DNA of 64,000 nt from Sphingomonas sp. YR710 (GTDB lineage: Bacteria > Pseudomonadota > Alphaproteobacteria > Sphingomonadales > Sphingomonadaceae). The notes beneath the pieces are model-generated. The model searched no databases, was not told the origin of the DNA, and saw nothing but the letters and a program-made list of their open reading frames with translations. This document shows positions 12,199 through 21,217 of the stretch, one piece after another. Position 1 is the stretch's first letter, and each line of letters opens with the position of its first letter. A program made the translations under genes and the position numbers. The stretch lies in assembly GCF_900101455.1 (NCBI RefSeq), contig NZ_FMZJ01000021.1, positions 1-64,000 on the forward strand, written 5' to 3'.

Positions 12199-13191
12199 CT
12201 ACAGCAGGTTGATCGCGATCTTGCCAAAGAAGTTGCCGCTTTCCAGATGACGCATCGCATCGGGCAGACGATCGAGATCATAAGCCACATCGACGACCGG
12301 GCGAATGCCGTGCAGAGCAGCGAAAGCCAGCATCACCTCATGCTGCCCGCGATGGCCGACGGCGATCGGAGCGACCGGCTTGCCGGGATCGAGTCCCCAG
12401 CTCGCGGAGCCCTCCAGCATGCCGACCGCGGCGATGATCCCGCCGTCGTTTATCATCGTCGCTGCCGTTTCCAACCCGGCGGCGCCGACGACATCGACGA
12501 GAATGTCGACACCCCGCCCGCCCAGCGCGTGGCGCGCGGCGGCGGCCCAATCCGGGGTCGTGCGATAGTTGATCAATATGTCCGCCCCCAGCGCGCGGGC
12601 ACGATGCAGCTTGGCACTGGACGAGGAGGTGATCACGACATGCCCCCCTGCCGCCTTCGCCCATTGCAGCGCGGCGAGCGACACCCCGCCCGTACCCTGC
12701 ACCAGAACCCATTCGCCGGCCGCCAGCGGCCGCGGCCCGAACAGCGCGTTCCACGCCGTCAGCCCCGCGCAGGGCAAGGTCGCCGCTTCCAGATCGCCCA
12801 GTTTATCGGGAATGAGGCACAGGCTTTCGGCATCGAAGGCCCCGTAGCTCCGCGCTACGCCATCGATCGGGCCGCCCAGCATCGCCGCCGTCGGCGTCGA
12901 TCCTTTGAACCAGCCGAGCGCGAACAGCGGGCTCACCCGATCGCCCGGCTTGATCCGCGTGACGCCTTCGCCCACGGCTTCCACCTCGCCCACGGCGCAG
13001 GATAACGGAACATAATAGGGTTCCTTGACGCCGGACAATTGGCCTTTCACCATCAGCAGATCGCGATAATTGAGCGTTGCCGCCTTGAGCCTAAGCAAGG
13101 CCTCGCCAGGACCGGGTATGGGCATTGGCAGTTCGACGAGGGAGATTGAATCGATTCCCGCTCCGCCTTTTGCAATGGCTGCTTTCATCAC
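12199..13191 (-). CDS. NAD(P)-dependent alcohol dehydrogenase, MDR superfamily (zinc-free type)
   Basis: This medium-chain dehydrogenase/reductase has 330 residues (329 if the second ATG is used). The N-terminal GroES-like domain has NYRDLLMVKG and GEVEAVGEGVTRIKPGDRV. The Rossmann domain has VLVQGTGGVSLAALQWAKAA (about 160-180). The catalytic-zinc cysteine and histidine of classical alcohol dehydrogenases are not visible, which points to a quinone-oxidoreductase-like or enoyl-reductase-like enzyme. Substrate is unknown. It is divergent from the propeller/GGDEF gene, and the 180-base gap between them showed no clear regulatory motif. Family is firm, reaction is not. Confidence 0.85.
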   Translation of the reverse strand: MMKAAIAKGGAGIDSISLVELPMPIPGPGEALLRLKAATLNYRDLLMVKGQLSGVKEPYYVPLSCAVGEVEAVGEGVTRIKPGDRVSPLFALGWFKGSTPTAAMLGGPIDGVARSYGAFDAESLCLIPDKLGDLEAATLPCAGLTAWNALFGPRPLAAGEWVLVQGTGGVSLAALQWAKAAGGHVVITSSSSAKLHRARALGADILINYRTTPDWAAAARHALGGRGVDILVDVVGAAGLETAATMINDGGIIAAVGMLEGSASWGLDPGKPVAPIAVGHRGQHEVMLAFAALHGIRPVVDVAYDLDRLPDAMRHLESGNFFGKIAINLL

Positions 13192-13373
13192 CAGCGGCCC
13201 CTCCCCTGCAGCGGGCGCGTGACCCCCGCCGATTATTGTCCATCAATTGCGAAATCACGATCTGCACCCTTGGCGCGTCTGCTTCAAGAATGTCGCCTGC
13301 TTATTCATCTGATTTCCATAGGATAGGCCGGTATCTTCACGGGCGGCACCTGCTATGGTGGCCACAAGAAGAC

Positions 13374-16300
13374 ATGGACGGCGGGATCTTGATCGGAACG
13401 GGGCAGAGCTGGAGATTTCGCCGCGCCAGATGGTTCGGTATGCTTGTACTGGCATGGTGTGGCGCCATGCTTGCGGGCGATCCCGGGCTCACCGCCAATC
13501 GCTGGGACGGCTTGGCGACAACGGTTTTCCGCAACTACGGCCGTGATGAGGGACTGCCCCATCCCGTGCCGACGGCACTGGCACAGGACCATGCCGGCTT
13601 CATCTGGATCGGCACGCAAGGCGGGCTTGCGCGCTGGGACGGCTACCGCTTCGTCGCGTATAAGGCGAATCCGGCCGTGCCGGGCAGCCTGCCCGACGAC
13701 TTCATCCAGACGCTGCATGTCGATCCGGCGGGCCGGCTGTGGATCGGCACGAGCGCCGGCGGCCTCGCACGTTTTGACGCCGCGCGGGGCCGGTTTGTTG
13801 CGGTGCCGATCGGTCCCTCGACCGGGCGAACCCATATCGGGGCGATCGCGGACGATGGGCATGGTGGCCTGTGGATAGGCTCGGATACCGGCCTGCATCA
13901 GCTGAACCCCATCGACGGCACGGTTCGCACGCTGTACCTCGGTCTGCCGGGAGGCCGGGTGCAGGCCCTGCTGCGCGATCGTGCGGGCGCACTCTGGATC
14001 GGCACGGCATCGGGCCTCGTCCGGCGCGCGACGGGATCGCAAGGCTTTGCCGCGATACCGCTCGCCACGGCGGGAACAGGTGTTTCGTCTCTGCTCGAGG
14101 ATCGGGACGGCCGGATCTGGATCGGCACCGTGCGGCAGGGCCTGTTCGTTATCGATCGCCCGAACGCGCGGCCACGGCGGATCGGCACCGGATCGCATCT
14201 GCCATCCGCATCGGTATCGACGATCTGCATCGCGGGGCCCCACGAAATCTGGGCGGGACTGCGCGGCGACGGGATCATGGCGATCGATACCGTCACCGGC
14301 ACGGTAAGGCCGATCCGCCACGACCGGATGGTGCCGAACAGCCTCGCCCACAACGACGTCTGGGCATTGCTGCGCGACAATGCCGGTTCCGTCTGGGTGG
14401 GCGGCATCGGCGGACTCGGCTATCACCCCCACGATGCAGGCCTGATCGCGACCGTTTTCGGATCGCAGGAACGATCGGGCGGATTCAGTGCCTCCGATAT
14501 CCTGTCGGTGATGGCCACGCGAAGCGGCCGGATCTGGGTCGGCTATCTCGATGGCGGCGCCGACGTGATCGATCCTCTGCGCGGCCGGGTCGGCGCGCTC
14601 AGACCGGACCCCACCCATCCGGCACAAGCATTGCCGCCCGATGCAATGTTCGCGATGGCGGAAGGCCGCGGCCGCACCATCTACCTCGGCACCCGCCGCG
14701 GCCTTTACGTGACCGATCCGGATGCCCGTGCGGCACGGCTCGTGGCGCTGCCCGGACGCGAACCGCATCTGTCGGTCACCGCGCTCACCTTCGACGCCGG
14801 CCTGTTGTGGGTCGGCGGTGAAGACGATGGCCTTTGGGGAGTCGTGCCGGGGCGAGGGGCCGGCGATCCGGGCCGGCTCGTCTTCGGACCAGCCGAATCC
14901 GCGAAACTATCCGACAAAGGGATAGACGTCATCCTGCGCGGCACGGGGCCGGATCTTTGGGTGGGCACGCGCAACGGACTTAGCCGGATCGATCTGGCCA
15001 CCCGCGCAATCGAAACGATTGCCGCCGATCCGTCCGATCACGATGCCCTGCCGGGTCGTTTCGTGGTCGCGCTGCTCATCGACCGAAAGGGGCGGCTGTG
15101 GGTCGGCACGTTCGGCGGCGGTTTGGCGGTGATGACCGGACGGAGCGCTGACGGCCGGCCGCGATTCCACCGGATCGGCCTTGCCCAGGGACTTCCGCAT
15201 CTCAACATCGACAGCTTGCAGATGGATGGCACCGGCACGATCTGGGCCGGCACGGACAATGGGCTGGCCCGGATCGATCCGTCGACATTCGCAATACGCA
15301 CACTGCGGAGGGCCGACGGAGCACCACTGATCGACTATTTCGCAGGTGCCGGCGCGACCGATACCGCTGGCGAAGCGCTCTTCGGTGCAAAGGGTGGCCT
15401 GACGATCGTGCGGCCGGGCCGCCTTCCGCGTTGGACCTTCCAGCCGCCGATCGTGGCGACCGATGCGCGGATCGGCGGGGCCGTCCTGCCCGTTGGCCCC
15501 TTGAACGGCGCGAGCGCCGTCGCGCCGCTGACCCTCACACCCGCAACGAACAGCCTTGCCGTCGAGTTCGCCGCACTCGATTTTTCGGCACCCGAGCAAA
15601 ATCGCTACGCCTATCGGCTCGATGGTTTCGATCGCGACTGGACGCAGACCACTGCCGACCGCCGGCTCGCAGTCTACACCAACCTTCCGCCGGGTGCTTA
15701 CAGCTTGCGGCTGCGCGGCACCAACCGCGACGGCCGGTGGACGGGGCGCGACCTTTCCATACCGATCCGGGTGCTACCGGCGTGGTATCAGCGCCTGTGG
15801 TTCAGGTTGATGATGGCGGCGGCGTTCGTCGCGGCGATCATCGCCCTCGTCCGGTGGCGAACCGCCTGGCTTCGGCGCCGCCAGGCCGAACTCGAACGCC
15901 AGGTCGCCGATCGAACGACCGATCTACGCGCCGCCAATGAGCAGCTTGCCCAACTCGCGATCACCGATCCGCTGACCGGCTGCGCAAACCGGCGGCATTT
16001 CATGGAGCGCGCGCAGGAATTGACGGCGCTCGCGCGCCGGCACGGCACGCCGCTCAGCATGGCCATCCTCGATCTCGACGATTTCAAGCGGGTCAATGAC
16101 GAACATGGCCACCCCGGCGGCGACGCGGCGCTGATCAGGGCGGGCCACATCATCACCGCACATCTGCGCTCGACAGATCTGGTGGGGCGTATCGGCGGCG
16201 AAGAGTTCGCGCTTCTGATACCCCACACCACTGCTCCCAATGCCGGAAGGCTCGCGGAGCGTCTCCGCGCGGAGATTGCCGACGGGGTGGTCGAGGTCGA

Positions 16301-16454
16301 TGGCGCGCGCATCGGGATCACCGCGAGCATCGGTGTAACCCAACTGCGCCCCGATGAGGATTTCGACAACCTCTACATCCGCACCGACGCAGTGCTTTAC
16401 ACAGCGAAACAGGCGGGCCGTAATCGCGTCGAGATGGTGCCCGCCGCCGAATGA
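13374..16454 (+). CDS. Membrane diguanylate cyclase with beta-propeller and Y_Y_Y sensor
   Basis: I take ATG 13374 (1026 residues), preceded by AAGAAGA. An N-terminal hydrophobic segment (about 20-36) leads to a large periplasmic region of two-component-regulator propeller repeats, recognisable by recurring WIGT/LWVGT motifs (about 75-680). A Y_Y_Y domain follows (about 715-800; EQNRYAYRLDGFDRDW), then a transmembrane helix (about 808-828), a coiled coil, and a GGDEF domain. The active site is GGEEF (941-945), and an intact inhibitory I-site RSTD (932-935) lies five residues before it. It should therefore make c-di-GMP and be product-inhibited. Most proteins with this sensor end in a histidine kinase, so the GGDEF output is the less common form. 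The ligand is unknown. Confidence 0.88.
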   Translation: MDGGILIGTGQSWRFRRARWFGMLVLAWCGAMLAGDPGLTANRWDGLATTVFRNYGRDEGLPHPVPTALAQDHAGFIWIGTQGGLARWDGYRFVAYKANPAVPGSLPDDFIQTLHVDPAGRLWIGTSAGGLARFDAARGRFVAVPIGPSTGRTHIGAIADDGHGGLWIGSDTGLHQLNPIDGTVRTLYLGLPGGRVQALLRDRAGALWIGTASGLVRRATGSQGFAAIPLATAGTGVSSLLEDRDGRIWIGTVRQGLFVIDRPNARPRRIGTGSHLPSASVSTICIAGPHEIWAGLRGDGIMAIDTVTGTVRPIRHDRMVPNSLAHNDVWALLRDNAGSVWVGGIGGLGYHPHDAGLIATVFGSQERSGGFSASDILSVMATRSGRIWVGYLDGGADVIDPLRGRVGALRPDPTHPAQALPPDAMFAMAEGRGRTIYLGTRRGLYVTDPDARAARLVALPGREPHLSVTALTFDAGLLWVGGEDDGLWGVVPGRGAGDPGRLVFGPAESAKLSDKGIDVILRGTGPDLWVGTRNGLSRIDLATRAIETIAADPSDHDALPGRFVVALLIDRKGRLWVGTFGGGLAVMTGRSADGRPRFHRIGLAQGLPHLNIDSLQMDGTGTIWAGTDNGLARIDPSTFAIRTLRRADGAPLIDYFAGAGATDTAGEALFGAKGGLTIVRPGRLPRWTFQPPIVATDARIGGAVLPVGPLNGASAVAPLTLTPATNSLAVEFAALDFSAPEQNRYAYRLDGFDRDWTQTTADRRLAVYTNLPPGAYSLRLRGTNRDGRWTGRDLSIPIRVLPAWYQRLWFRLMMAAAFVAAIIALVRWRTAWLRRRQAELERQVADRTTDLRAANEQLAQLAITDPLTGCANRRHFMERAQELTALARRHGTPLSMAILDLDDFKRVNDEHGHPGGDAALIRAGHIITAHLRSTDLVGRIGGEEFALLIPHTTAPNAGRLAERLRAEIADGVVEVDGARIGITASIGVTQLRPDEDFDNLYIRTDAVLYTAKQAGRNRVEMVPAAE

Positions 16455-16613
16455 TCAGATGGACGGGCCCGGCCGACGGATGGAAGCCGCCGGTTCGGCA
16501 ATCTCCCAGAGAGATATGCCGAGTAACGCAGATCGCCTGAAGAAAAGCCTCATCATGGCTGACTACCATCCAGCGCAGGGGATTCGAGACCGCCGTTCCT
16601 TTCCGGGGTTCGA

Positions 16614-17483
16614 TCACGCGTTGTGGAAGGTTTCCTCACCCGCGAGCCGGGTGCGATGCATCAGGCGTCCGCTGTCGGCGCCATAAGGGAGCGCCCGGTG
16701 CATCGTCCCGGTATTGTCCCAGATGACGATGTCGCCGACCGACCATTTGTGGCGATAGACGAACTGCGGCTTCGTCGCCCAATCCCTGAGGCGCATCAGG
16801 AGGTCCATGCTATCCTCCGGCGGCCAGCCGAGGACATATTCCGCGGTCGCCCCCAGCACCAGCGACTTGCGGCCGTTGCGGTGCTTCCACACCAGCGGCA
16901 GGTCGGCGCCGCGCTGGCGCAGCCGCTGATAATGGTCGTAGGACATCTCCGGGAGATGGGATCGCCGGTTCGCCACTGGTGAGTGGTGCACGACAACGTC
17001 TTCGACGATCGCTTTGTCCTCGTCGGACAGATCATCATAAGCGGCATATGTGCTGCAAAATTCGGTCTCGCCGCCAACGGACGCCAGACGCTTTGCGCTC
17101 AGGATCGAGGCAAAGATCGGAACATCCGCCGTCGTGCCGTCGATGTGCCAGAGAAATGAAGCCTGGAGCGAATCCGCCATCTTCGTTTCTCTGGGATCGA
17201 GGCTCACTTTGAAGATCTCGCCATCAACGCCATCTTCCAGCGCGAAGATGCCCAGCGTCCTGGTGAAGGCGACCTGCTCGTCATCGGTCATGTTGACCTG
17301 CGGGAAGACGAGCACGCCGCGACTGGCCAGCAACGAACGAATTTCCTTCGCGTAGCGTCCGTCGAGCAAGGATGCGGGATCGATCCTGATCTCGGTGCCG
17401 ACACGCGGAGTCAGCTCTGCCGTCGCGAACGGCATCCGATCCGCATATTCCGATGTTGTCCTCGGGGAGTTGCCTGTCATCAT
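16614..17483 (-). CDS. TauD/TfdA-family Fe(II)/2-oxoglutarate dioxygenase
   Basis: This 289-residue enzyme has the iron triad in the expected order: H113 and D115 in LWHIDGT, and H262 in TMHRALPY, followed by arginines (R273/R277) that would bind 2-oxoglutarate. Relatives hydroxylate taurine, 2,4-D or other small carboxylates or sulfonates and release CO2 and succinate. The substrate cannot be named from sequence. It is the last gene of a minus-strand cluster: two SDR genes precede it, the nearer ending 31 bases upstream, and the cluster diverges from a TetR regulator. That supports a role in catabolism of an unknown compound rather than in sulfur scavenging. Confidence 0.87.
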   Translation of the reverse strand: MMTGNSPRTTSEYADRMPFATAELTPRVGTEIRIDPASLLDGRYAKEIRSLLASRGVLVFPQVNMTDDEQVAFTRTLGIFALEDGVDGEIFKVSLDPRETKMADSLQASFLWHIDGTTADVPIFASILSAKRLASVGGETEFCSTYAAYDDLSDEDKAIVEDVVVHHSPVANRRSHLPEMSYDHYQRLRQRGADLPLVWKHRNGRKSLVLGATAEYVLGWPPEDSMDLLMRLRDWATKPQFVYRHKWSVGDIVIWDNTGTMHRALPYGADSGRLMHRTRLAGEETFHNA

Positions 17484-17514
17484 CTCGGACCGATCCTTGT
17501 TGCCTGCGACCGCC

Positions 17515-18324
17515 TCAGCCCATCCGCTGGGTCACCCCGGCATCGACGGGAAGAAGCACGCTCGTGATGTAGCTCCCATCCGGCCCCACCAGGAACAATG
17601 TGCTCTTTGCGATGTCCCAGGCGGTTCCCTCAATTCCCAGCGAGGTCCGCTTGGCCAGCGCCTTGTTGAGCGTTTCGACGTCGAGCCCCGATTTCGCCAA
17701 CACGCCGGCGCGCATCGGCGTGTTGATCATGCCAGGCGCCACGCAGTTCACGCGGACGCCCAACGGGCCGTAAACTGCGGCAATGTCGGTCATCAAACCG
17801 TGCAGGCCGCCCTTGGAAGCGGAATAAGCGGCAGATCCCTTGGCGCCCCCCTGCCCCCGCAACGCCGCGATCGAGGTGATGAAGATCACCGATCCTCCCC
17901 CGCGCTTTATGATCTCCGGGATCGCCGCCTTGGACAGCATGAAGGGCGCGGTGAGATTGATCGCCAGCATCTGCTGGTAGAGTTCGGGCGTCGTATCGAG
18001 AAGGCTCGTCGACGACGACATTGCCGCATTGTTGATCAGGATATCGACCCCGCCATAGATTGCCACGGCCTCGTCCACGATGCGCTGGCATTCCGGGATC
18101 TGGCCGAGATCGGCAACGACGATCGTCGCCTCGCCGCCTTCCGATCTGATCAGATCCAGCGTTTCCTGTGCCCGATCCTGGAATTTGTCGACCAGGATGA
18201 CCTTGGCCCCTTCCCGGGCCAGGAGGATGGAAATCGCTTTTCCGGTTCCGACACCGGGGCCGCTGGATCCCGCCCCGGTGACGATCGCCACCTTCCCTTC
18301 GAGTTTCTTCTCCACTTCGGCCAT
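17515..18324 (-). CDS. SDR-family NAD(P)-dependent oxidoreductase
   Basis: The 269-residue product starts at ATG 18324, after GAAGAGGCGGG. The cofactor motif is stretched to TGAGSSGPGVGTGKAIS (about 16-32), and NNAA follows (about 97-100). The catalytic Ser lies in FITSIAAL and Tyr-Lys in YSASKGG (about 165-171), so the classical SDR active site is complete. Such enzymes oxidise alcohols or reduce ketones. It sits between another SDR gene (82 bases upstream) and the TauD-like gene (31 bases downstream) on the same strand and is probably cotranscribed with both. The specific reaction is unknown. Confidence 0.87.
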   Translation of the reverse strand: MAEVEKKLEGKVAIVTGAGSSGPGVGTGKAISILLAREGAKVILVDKFQDRAQETLDLIRSEGGEATIVVADLGQIPECQRIVDEAVAIYGGVDILINNAAMSSSTSLLDTTPELYQQMLAINLTAPFMLSKAAIPEIIKRGGGSVIFITSIAALRGQGGAKGSAAYSASKGGLHGLMTDIAAVYGPLGVRVNCVAPGMINTPMRAGVLAKSGLDVETLNKALAKRTSLGIEGTAWDIAKSTLFLVGPDGSYITSVLLPVDAGVTQRMG

Positions 18325-18406
18325 GCGCCACCCGCCTCTTCGGACCATTGGTTTCATTCGACGCAAGCCGTGCGTCATTCGGACAGATTCTCCGAGCGGT
18401 CTGCTT

Positions 18407-19333
18407 CTATGCCTTGACGACCGGCATCCCGACCTTCGCGCCGATACCGACATGAATGCAGTCCTTCATGTCGATTATCTGATCGATATGAGCTGCTATA
18501 TTTTCAACGCTCATGTCCTCGCCTCTGAAACCCTCATTTTCCATGATGGCCATTCGCATCACTTGTTTCCCGCCGCTCACCAGGAGAACGCCATTCAGCG
18601 TGCAGGACTCATGCGCGAGGTAAATAGCCGCCGGCGACGACAGTTCCGAAGGAAACATCGCCATATTCTTCACGAAGTCTTCGGCCGGACGGTCATAGAC
18701 GTGAGCAAGCACGTCGGGCGCCGACAGGCGGGTGGCGATACGCGGTGCAAAGCCGTTGACGCCAACGCCATGAAATTTGGCTTCCGCGGCCAGCGACAGG
18801 GTGAGACCGATCACGCCCGCCTTCGCACCGCCATAGCCCGTGCCCCGTTCATGCATGCCGGTCGGACCTTCGGAAATGGTATTCACCAACCGTCCGTTGC
18901 CAGCCTTGACGAGATGCGGCCAGGCAGCCTTCGTTACATAGACCGTGCCGAGATAGTGCACCTCGTTCAGCAACTCGAATTGCTCGAGCGTCTGTTCTTC
19001 GAACAGTTCCGGCATACTGTTGCCGGCGTTGTTGATGAGGATATCGAGGCGGCCGTATGAATCGAGCGCGAGTTCCACCATGCGCGCCGCGCCGGCCCGG
19101 TCATTCACCTTCTCGAAGGATGCAACAGCCTCGCCGCCCGCCGCTTTGATCTCGGCCACAACTTCGCTGGCAGGTGCGTTTGACGCGCCCGAACCCCCAT
19201 CCAGAGCAACGCCCGGATCGACCACCACGACCTTCGCGCCGCGCGCCGCCAATGTCAGTGCATGGATACGACCGACCCCGCGGCCCCCGCCGGTAATGAT
19301 CGCGACTTTCCCGTCGAACCGCAATTCACTCAT
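18407..19333 (-). CDS. SDR-family oxidoreductase, extended C-terminus
   Basis: The 308-residue product starts at ATG 19333 behind GGAGAGG. The cofactor motif TGGGRGVGRIHAL (about 15-27) and NNAG are present, with catalytic Ser in NTISEGP and Tyr-Lys in YGGAK. The N-terminal RIHAL pattern and the loop before Asp resemble the dehydrogenase part of HSD17B4/MFE-2-like 3-hydroxyacyl-CoA or steroid dehydrogenases. The last 60 residues extend beyond a minimal SDR. It is the first gene of the SDR-SDR-TauD operon and is transcribed from a promoter overlapping a 16-bp palindrome shared with the divergent TetR gene. A beta-oxidation-like or steroid/terpenoid substrate is possible but unproven. Confidence 0.85.
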   Translation of the reverse strand: MSELRFDGKVAIITGGGRGVGRIHALTLAARGAKVVVVDPGVALDGGSGASNAPASEVVAEIKAAGGEAVASFEKVNDRAGAARMVELALDSYGRLDILINNAGNSMPELFEEQTLEQFELLNEVHYLGTVYVTKAAWPHLVKAGNGRLVNTISEGPTGMHERGTGYGGAKAGVIGLTLSLAAEAKFHGVGVNGFAPRIATRLSAPDVLAHVYDRPAEDFVKNMAMFPSELSSPAAIYLAHESCTLNGVLLVSGGKQVMRMAIMENEGFRGEDMSVENIAAHIDQIIDMKDCIHVGIGAKVGMPVVKA

Positions 19334-19377
19334 CGTTTTTCCTCTCCAGAGAGCAGCTTCAAGACCGATTTGCGTCA

Positions 19378-19434
19378 ATTGTAGCCCTCGCAGCGCTTAA
19401 GGCAATTGCCTTATACCGATCGCACGAGAATAAT
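19378..19434. promoter_or_regulatory. Divergent promoters sharing a 16-bp palindromic operator
   Basis: The perfect palindrome TAAGGCAATTGCCTTA occupies 19398-19413. Each half contains TTGCCT, which works as a -35 box outward in both directions. On the plus strand TTGCCT (19406-19411), 17 bases, then AATAAT (19429-19434) would drive the TetR gene. On the minus strand TTGCCT (19405-19400), 16 bases, then TACAAT (19383-19378) would drive the SDR operon. A TetR dimer bound here would block both promoters. Seen by eye; binding is inferred. Confidence 0.7.
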
Positions 19435-19461
19435 GTACCCTCGCCGATGCGAAGGAGAGAG

Positions 19462-20124
19462 ATGACGGGCAGCGATTCCAACACGCGACGCGCCCACGGG
19501 CGAGACGCAACCTACATCGCCCTGATCGAAGCCGCCGAAATGCTGTTCGGGCAATCGGGCGTCGATGGCGTGACGACCCGCGAGATCCAGGAGGCGGCGG
19601 GATCGGCCAACAAAAACGTCATTTCCTATTATTTTGGCAGCAAAGAAGCACTGGTGAATGCCATCTACCGGCATCGAATGCCGGCCATGGAGGCACGGCG
19701 GGCCGAACTGCTGGAAGCGCTCGATCGATCGGGGACGGGGAAGGATCTGGCCGCCCTGCTCGACGCGCATTATCGCCCTCTGCTCGAACAGACCGACGTC
19801 CACGGTCGGCATAGCTACAGCCGCTTCCTTTCGGCACTTCATTCCGGATGGGGACATACGCGCCTGAACGTCCGCCAGGACTATCAGGTAACCGAAACGC
19901 TGGTCCGGCGGATGAAGGAACTCCTGCCCGCGAGCGTAGCCGGGCGGCTGGAGCACCGGTTGCGCATCGTCTATATGATGATCGCGGCCGCGTTGCGGAT
20001 CATCGACGAGCATCAGGCCGAACATGCTCTAAGCGCGCATCACCTTTTTTCAGAAGCCGTACATATGGCCGCTGCGGCGCTTCGGGCGCCCTTGGACCCG
20101 ACAACCGAAAACCCGCCACGCTGA
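19462..20124 (+). CDS. TetR/AcrR-family transcriptional regulator
   Basis: The 220-residue product starts at ATG 19462 after GAAGGAGAG; an ATG at 19447 would add five residues upstream of the ribosome-binding site. The N-terminal TetR helix-turn-helix (about residues 15-60) reads ALIEAAEMLFGQSGVDGVTT, then REIQEAAG and YYFGSKEALVNAIY. The C-terminal ligand domain is helical and not assignable to a ligand. It is divergent from the SDR-SDR-TauD cluster across the palindrome at 19398-19413, so it probably represses both itself and that cluster until a pathway compound binds. Confidence 0.9.
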   Translation: MTGSDSNTRRAHGRDATYIALIEAAEMLFGQSGVDGVTTREIQEAAGSANKNVISYYFGSKEALVNAIYRHRMPAMEARRAELLEALDRSGTGKDLAALLDAHYRPLLEQTDVHGRHSYSRFLSALHSGWGHTRLNVRQDYQVTETLVRRMKELLPASVAGRLEHRLRIVYMMIAAALRIIDEHQAEHALSAHHLFSEAVHMAAAALRAPLDPTTENPPR

Positions 20125-20155
20125 ACAACGCAAAAGCGGCGACATAACCTGTTCC

Positions 20156-21217
20156 TCAGAAGGCGGGCACGCCATGTCGCCGCAGGCTCTCCTCGTTCAG
20201 GCTGCGCCCGAGGCCCGGACCACGAACCTCCAGTCGACCATCGCTGTCCGGCTCTGGCGCATCGCTGACGACCGGATGCCACCAGTCGAACACCTCCACC
20301 GGCATGCTCTCCGGCAATGCCCCCAGCAGGTGCAGCGATTCGTGCGCGAAGGTATGCGAACCGATCTCACACCCCAGCGCCTGGAGCGTGCGAGCCGCCT
20401 CTAGGAAACGCAGCGGGCCGCCCAGATATTGAACGTCGAGGATCAGCCGGGTGATCCCGATTTGCCTCAGCGCAAGCAGTTCGGAAAGTGAGATGCAGGC
20501 TTCCCCTGCAGCGACCAGTTCCTTAAAGGCCGCACCGTCGATCGCGTGGTACGGCATGGGATCCTCGATCCACATCGGCTCGCGCGAGCGCCCCTGCATA
20601 AATTGGCGGGTCCGCGTCGGGCTATATTTGAAGTGGGCCTCGACCGCGATCGAGCGAGGCTCGGGAAAAACCTCGCACAGAGCTTCAAAACGAGCTTCAT
20701 CCTCTTCGCCGGGCAGGCCCAGACGCATCTTCGCCTTGCGGAAGCCGCGCTGACGAGCGGCACGGGCCTCTTCGACGAGCTCCGCCGTCGACACATCGGA
20801 GAAGAATCCGCTGGTATAGGCATCAAGCGGGGTCCGATGCCCGGCACCGCTCCAGAGGGCGGCGCACGCCTGCCCGCACGTCTGGCCCAGAAGATCCCAG
20901 GCGGCCATGCTGATCGCGCAGACTGCCGAGCGCCCCGCCTGATCCCCCATCATGCCACTGTCGAGACGCTCGATCTGGATCAGCCGGTCAAGGTTGCCGC
21001 CGCGCTCGTCGAGCAGGGCGGTCATGATCCCGGCCACCCGATGCATCACATCGGCGCTGTTCGTCTGGGCATAAGCAACACCCTCCGCGCCCTCGTCACC
21101 CCGCAACCTGAGCGCCACCGCAAAGACCCGCTCGAACGGCCCGGCCGGCGTGCCGAACGCGCGCGGCAGCGGAATCTCCAACTTCCACAATTCGTGGCGC
21201 ACGCGGTCAGCGGTCAT
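20156..21217 (-). CDS. Enolase-superfamily (mandelate racemase/muconate lactonizing) enzyme
   Basis: This 353-residue enzyme has the capping N-terminus and a (beta/alpha)7-beta barrel. Catalytic candidates are K161 and K163 in RKAKMRLG on strand 2, metal ligands E193 (VEAHF), E218 (WIEDP) and E246 (SLSEL), D261 (LILDVQ), and H288 (GSHTF). The first ligand is Glu, where Asp is usual, and it is followed by His where Asn or His is seen. The KxK plus His/Asp set fits the mandelate racemase group (racemase or acid-sugar dehydratase), but the substrate is unknown. It is convergent with the TetR gene, 31 bases away. It may belong to the same accessory region, although it is not in the SDR operon. 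Confidence 0.82.
   Translation of the reverse strand: MTADRVRHELWKLEIPLPRAFGTPAGPFERVFAVALRLRGDEGAEGVAYAQTNSADVMHRVAGIMTALLDERGGNLDRLIQIERLDSGMMGDQAGRSAVCAISMAAWDLLGQTCGQACAALWSGAGHRTPLDAYTSGFFSDVSTAELVEEARAARQRGFRKAKMRLGLPGEEDEARFEALCEVFPEPRSIAVEAHFKYSPTRTRQFMQGRSREPMWIEDPMPYHAIDGAAFKELVAAGEACISLSELLALRQIGITRLILDVQYLGGPLRFLEAARTLQALGCEIGSHTFAHESLHLLGALPESMPVEVFDWWHPVVSDAPEPDSDGRLEVRGPGLGRSLNEESLRRHGVPAF

Noticed and set aside
12247-13005. 252-codon plus-strand frame over the MDR oxidoreductase gene
   Set aside because: The minus-strand gene has complete MDR motifs, while this frame is Arg/Pro-rich without motifs.
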